Source of the DNA: Allokutzneria oryzae
Lineage (GTDB): Bacteria > Actinomycetota > Actinomycetes > Mycobacteriales > Pseudonocardiaceae
Direction of reading: 5' to 3'
DNA: 64,000 bases
Assembly (NCBI RefSeq): GCF_042429765.1
Contig: NZ_JBHLZU010000010.1
Location: 310,001-374,000, forward strand
Positions 26,401-32,772 of this stretch are shown in pieces (position 1 is the first letter of the stretch; each line of letters begins with the position of its first letter). Position numbers and translations under genes: made by a program. The notes under the pieces are model-generated. The model worked only from the letters and a program-made list of their open reading frames with translations. It had not been told where the DNA came from and did no database searches.

Positions 26401-26611
26401 CTTCGCGGTGGCGCAGGCGGTGGTGGACATGGCGCGCGCCATGGGCCGCAGCTGCGTCGCGGAGGGCGTGGAGACGGCGATGCAGTTCCACATCCTGCAG
26501 GGCGTCGGCGTGGACGCCTACCAGGGCTGGCTGTTCTCCCGCGCCGTCCCGCCCCGCGAGTTCCGCGCCGTCCTCTCGCTGGGCCCCCTCCACGTCCCCC
26601 GCGCCGGCTAG
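23426..26611 (+). CDS. Multi-PAS GGDEF-EAL protein (cyclic-di-GMP turnover)
   Basis: A soluble protein of 1,061 residues (1,064 from an in-frame GTG at 23417). About five PAS-type modules occupy roughly residues 30-600, several ending in the DITxxR/DVTxxR hinge (RDITDQWR, QDVTEQR, QDITERRR), with coiled-coil spacers such as RLNQVQRVAGIASWELD. The GGDEF domain follows (ATHDDLTGLPNR, FCDIDNFKRVND, active site SGDEY near residue 711 counted from 23417). The EAL domain contains EALVRW (near 838), DDFGTGYSSL and EGVET. Both catalytic motifs look intact, so it may both make and break cyclic-di-GMP. I chose GTG at 23426 because GAAGGG lies 8 nt upstream. It has no membrane segment. Confidence 0.93.
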   Translation: MADQVQRTGRAPGVLDPAVSTAAAPAPNGFVLPDAPAVLCDPDGVVLQANAAAAELAGATRPVDLTGGPLSELVSDLDANTRLHRADGTELPIRVVRTPLPGTDREIVLLVDVSDLSRAADALRDEQRRLNQVQRVAGIASWELDPATGQTYWSPNHYELFGLRPGDVVPGAQAVLDHVHPEDQELVATYWRDHRLSGDSIDIEYRIVRPDGEVRRIRGEAETIRDERGGTVRITGYIRDITDQWRVENELAEEKARLLEAQRIARMGSWTYEVETADVRRSEVMVELFHEVGNEPGDLLSGVHPEDREKMAELQQQLLHAAHGETAEVEFRGELADKIYNCRVRAEHDDNGQVQRLQATVQDVTSLRALERQLRHERRRLDDAQRVARLGTWEWDSATDQMVWSDMLKELVGVPFEEQITFEDFFSLIHPEDRPWVEELWQQIRIEAQPFECEHRVIRRDGLHRVFRCYGAPVSGPGEPLLVVGTAQDVTEQRVVETRMERSSQRFSDLVSVTPVGIGIFDDSERLVDANDALCELLGYDLEQMRGMTAEQLAHPEEPAQHLRMADKAVDEEQKSYKIPQRLLLRSDGEPVYCELHVALSVQDDGRRFWLVVFQDITERRRTAEALKHQATHDDLTGLPNRTAVKELLADLLQQDEPSRVAVLFCDIDNFKRVNDSLGHDAGDELLVVLARRLEGGLPKGCTAARLSGDEYVIICADIEAVGGVDALATKVSSLLRTVVPVHGQLVRVSASIGAAIPNGARATGDDLLRFADAAMFEAKRRGAGRVSLASAALMASADWQVHLEGQLREALNRDGLALHYQPVVGPDGRVVTAEALVRWPHPDRGLLSPDVFLPVAEQGDLMRELDRWVLRTALKEASAWPEPDGRPVAVAVNLGGLLPGDPDFVDIVATAVAESGIAWDRVVLELVETSLVDLPSRTRQAMAELVERGVRFAVDDFGTGYSSLARLKDLPAQIIKVDRRFVSGVGKDPSDFAVAQAVVDMARAMGRSCVAEGVETAMQFHILQGVGVDAYQGWLFSRAVPPREFRAVLSLGPLHVPRAG

Positions 26612-26616
26612 GACCA

Positions 26617-26678
26617 GCCATTCGCGGGCTTATGGACGCTTTTGGAGCTCCCGAACGGTCCATAAGCCCGCGAATGGC
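26617..26678. repeat. 62-bp intergenic palindrome, family 1 copy A
   Basis: Perfect 21-bp arms (26617-26637, 26658-26678), arm starting GCCATTCGCGGGCTTATGG, enclose a 20-nt loop. The arm is identical to those at 35972 and 39748. It lies between the convergent GGDEF-EAL and BpsA-family genes. Confidence 0.85.
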
Positions 26679-26687
26679 GAGGGGTGC

Positions 26688-28298
26688 CTAGGAGAGGTCG
26701 GCGGCTGAGGCGGTGACCGCGTCGAGCAGCGGGGCGATGCGGTGACGCGGGACGTCGATCAGGCGGAGGTCGAGGTCCGCCGGCGTCGGGGCCGCCTCGG
26801 TGATCAGGTCGCGGGCGGCGTTGCGGGTCAGGGTGATGCCAGCCGCCTTGGCCGCGGTGATCAGGCCCTCGCGCCACAGGTTGCCGATCTTGCCGTGGGC
26901 GCGGTCCAGGATGTGCCGAGCCAGCCGCTCGCCCGCGTCGAGGCGGTCCGCGGGGATCTGCTCGGCCACCACCACCGCGGAGCGGTCGTCCGGGGTGCTG
27001 CGGAGCAAGCGCAGGCGGTACTTCTGCCGCAACGCCGCCGTCAGCGCTCGTTGTCCCGCCTGGTTGGCGAGGTCGAGGTGGTTGTTGGCCACCAGCACCG
27101 CCACCCGCTGGGCCGACGAGGCCAGCAGGACCCGCAGCAGCCACGGTCCCGGGTCGCCGGTGGCGTTCACCGCGAGCGCGGTGTCCTTGGCGGCGTTGAG
27201 GGGCTGGTCCCACGCCGGGCCGCGGACCGCTCCGACCTGGAGGCGGCCGTCCGCGGAAGCTATGGCGCGCAAGGCTTCCACGGAGTCCGGTGACGTTTTG
27301 CCTTGTGCCTCAACCGATTGCGGGCCGTGCGTGTAGATCGCCGTGCTCGCGGGGCGTTCCAGGAGCTTGCGGGTCTTGCTGGTCGCGCGGAGCACGTAGA
27401 GCTCGCTCGCGCTGCCAACCGCCTGCGCGCCGTGGTAGCGGTTGAAGCGCGGCAGGATCGCCTCGAACAGCACACCGAGCTGCAGGATCTCCTGCTGGAC
27501 CTTCAGCCCGAGCGTCGGGTTGCGCTCGCTGAAGCCGTAGGCCAGCAGGATGCGGCCGAGGTCGGTGTCGCGCAGGCAGGCCGCCGCGCGCGCGACGAAC
27601 AGGCCGATGCCCTCCGGGGTGTACGGCGGGTCGGTGAAGACCAGGTCCGCCCAGCCCTGCGCCGCAGGGGGCAGGCCGAAGCGGAAGTCCGCGTGCACGC
27701 ACCGGATGTTGAGGCCGCGCTCGGCGGCTCTGCTGTCGATGAACTCCAGGACCCGCTCGTCTAGGTCGACCACGAGCACTTCGAGGTCCGGTCGGACGGC
27801 GCAGGCCGCCAGGGACGTCAGGTCGTGGTCGCCGAGGCAGAGCAGCCGCGCTCCGGAGAGCGTGTACTGCTCGTCCAGCCACACCGCGCGCCGCAGCATC
27901 GTCCGCGCCGTGGCCGCCACGTGGTCCAGCGCGGGCATCGGACCGGGCACCGCGTGGATGTCCTGCTTGATCCCTGTGACGAGTTCCTCATGCGCCTGGG
28001 CGGCGATGTCCAGCGGATCGGCGGGAGTCAGGCTTCTGCCAAGCTCCAGGTGCTCCCGGTAGACCGTGCTGCGCCACGGGCGGATGCGGTAGCGGTCGCC
28101 GTCGCGCTCGACATCGGCCTCGATGGCGGTGAGCAGCTCTTCGACGGTGCGGCGCGGAACCGCCGGCTGGCGAACGAGCTCGGCGAGGGACTGCCAGCCG
28201 GAGGCGAGCAGCGCCACGACCGTCCTCAGCCGCCGCCCGTGTACTCCGTGTGCGGCGAGGAGGTCTGAAACCCGCTGCACGGGGTCATCGGTGGTCAC
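26688..28298 (-). CDS. BpsA-family (bis-aminopropyl spermidine synthase-like) protein
   Basis: A 536-residue protein. An N-terminal winged-helix-like region (residues about 1-95) precedes a Rossmann domain with ARLLCLGDHDLTSLAACAV and FTDPPYTPEG, the arrangement of the archaeal/bacterial BpsA (DUF43) family, whose Thermococcus member adds aminopropyl groups to spermidine. A C-terminal extension of about 200 residues is unlike the archaeal enzymes, so the reaction here is uncertain; an aminopropyltransferase or methyltransferase are both possible. The start is GTG at 28298. It is divergent from the ABC importer operon. Confidence 0.85.
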   Translation of the reverse strand: MTTDDPVQRVSDLLAAHGVHGRRLRTVVALLASGWQSLAELVRQPAVPRRTVEELLTAIEADVERDGDRYRIRPWRSTVYREHLELGRSLTPADPLDIAAQAHEELVTGIKQDIHAVPGPMPALDHVAATARTMLRRAVWLDEQYTLSGARLLCLGDHDLTSLAACAVRPDLEVLVVDLDERVLEFIDSRAAERGLNIRCVHADFRFGLPPAAQGWADLVFTDPPYTPEGIGLFVARAAACLRDTDLGRILLAYGFSERNPTLGLKVQQEILQLGVLFEAILPRFNRYHGAQAVGSASELYVLRATSKTRKLLERPASTAIYTHGPQSVEAQGKTSPDSVEALRAIASADGRLQVGAVRGPAWDQPLNAAKDTALAVNATGDPGPWLLRVLLASSAQRVAVLVANNHLDLANQAGQRALTAALRQKYRLRLLRSTPDDRSAVVVAEQIPADRLDAGERLARHILDRAHGKIGNLWREGLITAAKAAGITLTRNAARDLITEAAPTPADLDLRLIDVPRHRIAPLLDAVTASAADLS

Positions 28299-28376
28299 AA
28301 ACTGTTGACCTTAGACGCAACGGCCGCGCGTCCGCCTCGCCCCTGTCAGTCGTTCGGACTAAGGTCGAACGTCGGT

Positions 28377-28410
28377 GACGGCTGACGCGTCCGACGGCGC
28401 GTCAGCCGTC
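28377..28410. promoter_or_regulatory. 13-bp perfect hairpin in the leader of the ABC importer operon
   Basis: The arms GACGGCTGACGCG (28377-28389) and its complement (28398-28410) enclose an 8-nt loop, 53 bp upstream of the ATPase ATG. Because the flanking genes diverge, it is not a simple terminator; it may be an operator or a leader structure. Confidence 0.55.
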
Positions 28411-28462
28411 GCCAACATACGGGCGGCCGGCAAGGGGCCGTCACGACCACAAGGGGGCTCGA

Positions 28463-29557
28463 ATGATCGAGTTCCAGGCCGTGACCAAGCGCTTCGACGA
28501 CGGCACGACAGCCGTCGACAACCTCGACATGTCGGTCGAGGCGGGCACGATCACCGTGTTCGTGGGGCCTTCTGGGTGTGGCAAGACAACATCCCTGCGG
28601 ATGGTGAACCGGATGATCGAGCCGACCAACGGCACAGTGCTGGTGGACGGCGAGGACATCCGGAAATCGAATCCGGCGCTGCTGCGCAGGCGGATCGGTT
28701 ACGTCATCCAGCAGGCCGGACTGTTCCCGCACCGGACGGTGCTGGACAACATCGCGACCGTGCCACTGCTCTCCGGGTGGACACGGCGCAAGGCGCGTGC
28801 GCGCGCCGCGGAACTGCTGGAGCTCGTGGGGCTGGACGCCACCATGGGCAAGCGGTACCCAGCGCAGCTCTCCGGTGGTCAGCAGCAGCGGGTGGGCGTC
28901 GCCCGCGCGCTCGCGGCCGACCCGCCGGTGTTGTTGATGGACGAGCCGTTCAGCGCGGTCGATCCTGTTGTGCGCGAAGGACTTCAGGACGAGCTGCTGC
29001 GGTTGCAGGCCGATCTGGACAAGACCATCGTCTTCGTCACCCACGACATCGACGAGGCGGTCCGGATCGGCGAGAAGGTCGCGGTGTTCCGCGAGGGCGG
29101 CAGGCTGGCGCAGTACGCCGCGCCCGCGGAGCTGCTGTCCAACCCGGCCGACGACTTCGTCTCCTCCTTCGTCGGCAAGGACCGCGGCTACCGCGGGCTG
29201 TCCTTCCTGGAGGCGGACGGCATCGAGCTCCGTGGCGTCAGCACGATCGGACTGCACGAGGAGCAATCGTCCACTGTGGGCGGTCTTGACTGGACGCTCG
29301 TGCTCGACGAGGACCGCCGCCCGCGCGGCTGGCTCGCGCCGGGCGCCGTGGTCCATGGCGAGCCCGCCGACGAGGAGCTGCGGCCGGGAGGTTCGCTCTA
29401 CACGGCGGGAACCGCGCTGCGTGGAGCGCTCGACGCTGCGCTGTCGTCGCCGTCCGGACTGGGTGTCGTGGTGGATGACGACGGCCGCTACACCGGGGTC
29501 GTCACCGCGCAGCAGGTGATCGACCTGATCGAGGAGCGGCGGAAGGAAGCCGCCTGA
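28463..29557 (+). CDS. OpuCA/ProV-type ABC transporter ATPase
   Basis: A 364-residue ATPase of the quaternary-amine (osmoprotectant) importer family. Walker A is GPSGCGKTTSL (residues about 35-45), the Q loop IQQAG, the signature LSGGQQQRVGVARAL, Walker B LLMDEPFSAVDP and the H loop VTHDIDEA. A C-terminal segment (about 240-360) resembles degenerate CBS domains used for ionic-strength sensing. The start is ATG at 28463 with AAGGGGG before it. It is the first of four overlapping genes. Confidence 0.93.
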   Translation: MIEFQAVTKRFDDGTTAVDNLDMSVEAGTITVFVGPSGCGKTTSLRMVNRMIEPTNGTVLVDGEDIRKSNPALLRRRIGYVIQQAGLFPHRTVLDNIATVPLLSGWTRRKARARAAELLELVGLDATMGKRYPAQLSGGQQQRVGVARALAADPPVLLMDEPFSAVDPVVREGLQDELLRLQADLDKTIVFVTHDIDEAVRIGEKVAVFREGGRLAQYAAPAELLSNPADDFVSSFVGKDRGYRGLSFLEADGIELRGVSTIGLHEEQSSTVGGLDWTLVLDEDRRPRGWLAPGAVVHGEPADEELRPGGSLYTAGTALRGALDAALSSPSGLGVVVDDDGRYTGVVTAQQVIDLIEERRKEAA

Positions 29558-30222
29558 TGTTCGATGACATCTCGCGGTACCTCGGCAGTGAGAGCAACCA
29601 GGAGCTGGTGCTCACCCAGCTCCTGCAACACATCTACCTTTCCCTGCTGCCACTGGTGATCGGGCTCGCGCTGGCGATCCCGCTCGGGTGGCTGGCCCAC
29701 CGCTACCGCGCGGCGAGCGGGGTGCTCTTCGGCATCTCCAACGCCGTCTACACCATCCCGTCGCTGGCGCTGTTCGTGGTGATCCCGGTGGTGCTCGGCA
29801 CGCAGATCCTGGACAGCGTCAACGTCGTGGTGGCCCTGACCATCTACACCACGGCGCTGCTGGTGCGCCCGGTCTGCGACGCGCTGGAGGCCGTGCCGTT
29901 CCACGTGGTCGCGGCCGCGACCGCGATGGGCTACCGGCCGTTGCGGCGCTTCGTCACCGTGGAGCTGCCGCTGTCGGTCCCGGTGCTCTCCGCCGGGGTG
30001 CGGGTGGCATCGGTGAGCAACATCAGCCTGGTCAGCGTCGGCGCCCTGATCGGGACCGGCGGGCTCGGCGTGCTGTTCACCAGCGGCTTCCAGATCAGCT
30101 ACACGGCGCCGATCATCATCGGCATCGTGCTCACCCTGGTGCTGGCGCTCGTGGTGGACCTGCTGCTGGTCGGGCTGCGCAGGGTGCTGACCCCATGGCT
30201 GCGGGCGGGAGGAACCACGTGA
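29557..30222 (+). CDS. OpuCB-type ABC transporter permease 1
   Basis: A 221-residue permease with five or six hydrophobic helices. ISNAVYTIPSLALFVVIPVVLG and the EAA-type cytoplasmic loop TAMGYRPLRRFVTVELPLSVPVL are characteristic of OpuC/ProW. Its ATG shares one base with the ATPase stop (TGATG). It overlaps the next permease as GTGA. Confidence 0.92.
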   Translation: MFDDISRYLGSESNQELVLTQLLQHIYLSLLPLVIGLALAIPLGWLAHRYRAASGVLFGISNAVYTIPSLALFVVIPVVLGTQILDSVNVVVALTIYTTALLVRPVCDALEAVPFHVVAAATAMGYRPLRRFVTVELPLSVPVLSAGVRVASVSNISLVSVGALIGTGGLGVLFTSGFQISYTAPIIIGIVLTLVLALVVDLLLVGLRRVLTPWLRAGGTT

Positions 30223-30962
30223 TCTTCCAGGAGCTGTTCGCGTGGCTCGGCGATCCCGCGCACTGGCAGGGCCAGGACGGGGTGCCGAACCGGGCGCTGG
30301 AGCACCTCGGCTACACGCTGCTCGCGGTCTTCGGCGCGGCGGCCATCGCGATCCCGCTCGGCCTCTACGTCGGCCACAGCGGCCGCGGCGGAGTGGTGCT
30401 GGTCGGCCTGAGCAACGCGATGCGCGCGCTGCCGACGCTGGGCCTGGTGACCTTTCTCTTCCTGGTCGCTGGCGGCAGCGAGGCGGGCACCATCGTCGGC
30501 CTCATCGTGCTGGCGGTCCCGCCGATCCTGGCGGGCACCTACGCCGGGGTGCAGGACACCGACCGCGGTGTCGTCGACGCGGCGCGCGGCATGGGAATGA
30601 CCGGCTGGCAACGGTTGTGGCAGGTCGAGGTGCCCAACGCGCTGCCGTTGCTGATGGGTGGGCTGCGCAACGCGGCCCTCCAGGTGGTGGCGACCGCGTC
30701 GGTCGCCGCGTACGTGGGACTCGGCGGGCTCGGCAGGCTGCTGCTCGACGGTCTGCGGGTGATCGACTACTCGAAGGTGTTGGCCGGAGCGCTGTTCATC
30801 GCGTTGCTCGCGGTCCTGCTCGACCTGGTGCTCGCCGGGTTGCAGCGGGTCATCGTGCCGCGCGGGCTCCGGGTGGCCGCGGCCGCGGTCGCCCGCAAGC
30901 CCAAGGCGAAGGTGAAACCCCAAGCAGAGGCTCCGGAAGCCGTAGGAAGGACGAACGCATGA
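30219..30962 (+). CDS. OpuCD-type ABC transporter permease 2
   Basis: A 247-residue second permease with the same fold (LSNAMRALPTLGLVTFLFLVAGG; EAA loop GMGMTGWQRLWQVEVPNALPLLMGG). The C-terminus adds a Lys/Ala-rich tail. The start is GTG at 30219, overlapping the previous stop by GTGA, and the stop overlaps the binding-protein ATG. Two permeases, an ATPase and a lipoprotein complete an OpuC-type importer. Confidence 0.92.
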   Translation: MIFQELFAWLGDPAHWQGQDGVPNRALEHLGYTLLAVFGAAAIAIPLGLYVGHSGRGGVVLVGLSNAMRALPTLGLVTFLFLVAGGSEAGTIVGLIVLAVPPILAGTYAGVQDTDRGVVDAARGMGMTGWQRLWQVEVPNALPLLMGGLRNAALQVVATASVAAYVGLGGLGRLLLDGLRVIDYSKVLAGALFIALLAVLLDLVLAGLQRVIVPRGLRVAAAAVARKPKAKVKPQAEAPEAVGRTNA

Positions 30963-31849
30963 AGCGCACTCTGGCGGTCATGGCCGCCGCGACCGCTCTG
31001 CTGCTCACCGCGTGCGGTGGTGACCCGCTCAAGGGCGGGGGCGGCGGCGGTGCGGCCGGTGGCCCGATCGTCATCGGCTCTGCGGACTTCTCCGAGAGCG
31101 AGCTGCTGATGCACATCTACGCCGGCGCGTTGTCCAACGCCGGTGTGCAGGTCTCGACGAAGCCGCGGGTCGGCTCGCGCGAGGTCCTGGTGAAGGCCCT
31201 GCAGGACAAGTCACTCGCCGTGGTCCCGGAGTACAGCGGGAACCTATTGCAGTACTTCGACAAGCAGAGCCCCGCCTCCCAGCCGGACGAGGTGCTCGCC
31301 GCGCTGAAGCAGAAGGTGCCCAGCGGCCTGGAGGTGCTGGAGAAGTCCGCAGCCGAGGACTCCGACGCGCTCGTGGTGTCCAAGGACGTCGCGGGGCAGG
31401 GCGTGAAGTCGATCGCCGACCTCGGCCCGAAGTGCTCGCAGTACGTGCTGGGCGCGGCGGGTGAGTGGAAGGACCGCTGGCCGGCCAAGCTCACCCAGCT
31501 CTACGGCTGCACGTTCAAGGAGATCAAGACCACCGACGCGGCGGGCCCGGTCACGGTGGAGGCGCTCAAGTCCGGCCAGGTGCAGGTGGCCAACCTGTTC
31601 ACCACCGCGTCGGCGATCACCGCCAACGGCTTCGTCGCCCTGGAGGACCCGAAGCGGCTCTACCCGGCGCAGAACGTCCTGCCGCTGATCCGCTCCGAGG
31701 CGCTGGACGAGAAGGGCAAGGCGGCGCTGAACAAGGTCTCGGCCGCGCTGACCACGGAGAAGCTGACCGCGCTGAACAAGCGCATCGAGGTCGACAAGGA
31801 GACCGTGGCCGACGTGGCCAAGGAGTTCGTGACGCAGAACAAGCTCTGA
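30959..31849 (+). CDS. OpuCC/ProX-type substrate-binding lipoprotein
   Basis: A 296-residue lipoprotein with signal MKRTLAVMAAATALLLTAC (lipobox LTAC). IVIGSADFSESELLMHIYAGALSNAG and LAVVPEYSGNLLQYFD are typical of quaternary-amine-binding proteins. The substrate is unknown: glycine betaine, proline betaine, carnitine or ergothioneine are family possibilities, and the hut genes next door suggest histidine-like compounds. The ATG overlaps the permease stop. A hairpin follows. Confidence 0.9.
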   Translation: MKRTLAVMAAATALLLTACGGDPLKGGGGGGAAGGPIVIGSADFSESELLMHIYAGALSNAGVQVSTKPRVGSREVLVKALQDKSLAVVPEYSGNLLQYFDKQSPASQPDEVLAALKQKVPSGLEVLEKSAAEDSDALVVSKDVAGQGVKSIADLGPKCSQYVLGAAGEWKDRWPAKLTQLYGCTFKEIKTTDAAGPVTVEALKSGQVQVANLFTTASAITANGFVALEDPKRLYPAQNVLPLIRSEALDEKGKAALNKVSAALTTEKLTALNKRIEVDKETVADVAKEFVTQNKL

Positions 31850-31862
31850 GCTCTCCTTCGGC

Positions 31863-31894
31863 GGGCGCCCCTGGCTTCACTGCTGGGGGCGCCC
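31863..31894. terminator. Hairpin terminator overlapping the end of the IclR gene
   Basis: The arms GGGCGCCCC (31863-31871) and GGGGCGCCC (31886-31894) separate the convergent importer and iclR genes. The right arm encodes the last residues of the IclR protein. Confidence 0.7.
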
Positions 31895-32659
31895 ACCTAT
31901 GCGCGCGGTGAGCTCGGCGGCGGCGCGGCGGACGTGCGCGGCCAGCTCCGGCCAGTCCTGACCGCACTCGGGTTCGCAGACGTGGCGCACGGTCACGCTG
32001 ATCGCCGCGACCGGCCGCTCCCCGTGGTCGAACGCGGCCGCCGCGACCGAGGCGAAGCCCGCTGTGACGTGACCGTCCTCCACGGCCCACCCCCTGCGCC
32101 GCTCCACACCGAGCAGCCTGCGCAGCGCGGGCAGGTCCTTCGGGCCGCGCCCGGTGCGGTTGAGGAAGCTCTGCGTGCTGGGCAGCAGCGCGCGGACCTG
32201 CGCGGCGGGCAGTGCGGCCAGCAGGGCCCTGCCGGACGCGGGCAGGTGCGCGGGCAGCCGCACGCCGACGTCGGTCACCAGGGTCTGCGGGCGGGTCGGC
32301 TGCTCCTTGAGCAGGTACAGCGCCTCGGCGCCGTGCAGCACGCCGAGCTGGGCGGTGTTGCCGGTCTCGTCGACCAGACGGCGCAGGAGCGGCCGCGCGA
32401 GCCGTTCGAGGGGGTCGTGCCGCAGGTACGCCGACCCGAGCTCGAACGCGGCGACACCGAGCCCGTAGCGGCGCTCCTCGGGGAGGTGGGCGACGAACCC
32501 GGCCTCGTGCAGCTCCGAGAGCAGGTGGTACGTCGTCGACCTCGGCAGGTCCAGCTCGCGGGCGAGGGCCGCCGCCGACACCGGACCCGCCCGGCTGGCC
32601 AGCAGTCGCAGCAGCGCCAGCCCGCGCCGCAGCGCCGGGACATCACTACTGGCACCCAA
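31877..32659 (-). CDS. IclR-family transcriptional regulator, probably of hut
   Basis: A 260-residue regulator (266 from GTG at 32677). The winged helix-turn-helix is at residues about 10-70 (SAAALARELDLPRSTTYHLLSELHEAGFV), followed by the effector domain with LGVLHGAEALYLLKE and GRALLAALPAAQVRALLPS. TTG at 32659 has GGGAGGAG 6 nt upstream, but the GTG at 32677 lies just before that sequence, so the start is uncertain. It is divergent from hutH, with a perfect 9-bp inverted repeat between, and therefore probably controls histidine catabolism. Confidence 0.9.
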   Translation of the reverse strand: MGASSDVPALRRGLALLRLLASRAGPVSAAALARELDLPRSTTYHLLSELHEAGFVAHLPEERRYGLGVAAFELGSAYLRHDPLERLARPLLRRLVDETGNTAQLGVLHGAEALYLLKEQPTRPQTLVTDVGVRLPAHLPASGRALLAALPAAQVRALLPSTQSFLNRTGRGPKDLPALRRLLGVERRRGWAVEDGHVTAGFASVAAAAFDHGERPVAAISVTVRHVCEPECGQDWPELAAHVRRAAAELTARIGGRPQQ

Positions 32660-32699
32660 GGGGGTCTCCTCCCTCACGCCACTGCCGCCTTCTGGGCGT

Positions 32700-32721
32700 A
32701 GTGTCTGGTATCCCAGACACT
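32700..32721. promoter_or_regulatory. IclR-type operator between iclR and hutH
   Basis: AGTGTCTGG-TATC-CCAGACACT is an inverted repeat with perfect 9-bp arms. It lies 23-41 bp from the possible IclR starts and about 50 bp upstream of the hutH ATG. Confidence 0.75.
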
Positions 32722-32772
32722 GTCACACAAACCGGGCTTTGGCTCAGCGGTGTGAGCGGCTGTGATGGGGGC

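Noticed and set aside
23297..26593. 1,098-residue antisense open frame opposite the GGDEF-EAL gene
   Set aside because: Its His/Arg/Gly-rich, low-complexity composition without any domain is the mirror of the well-defined sense protein; long antisense frames are common in high-GC DNA.
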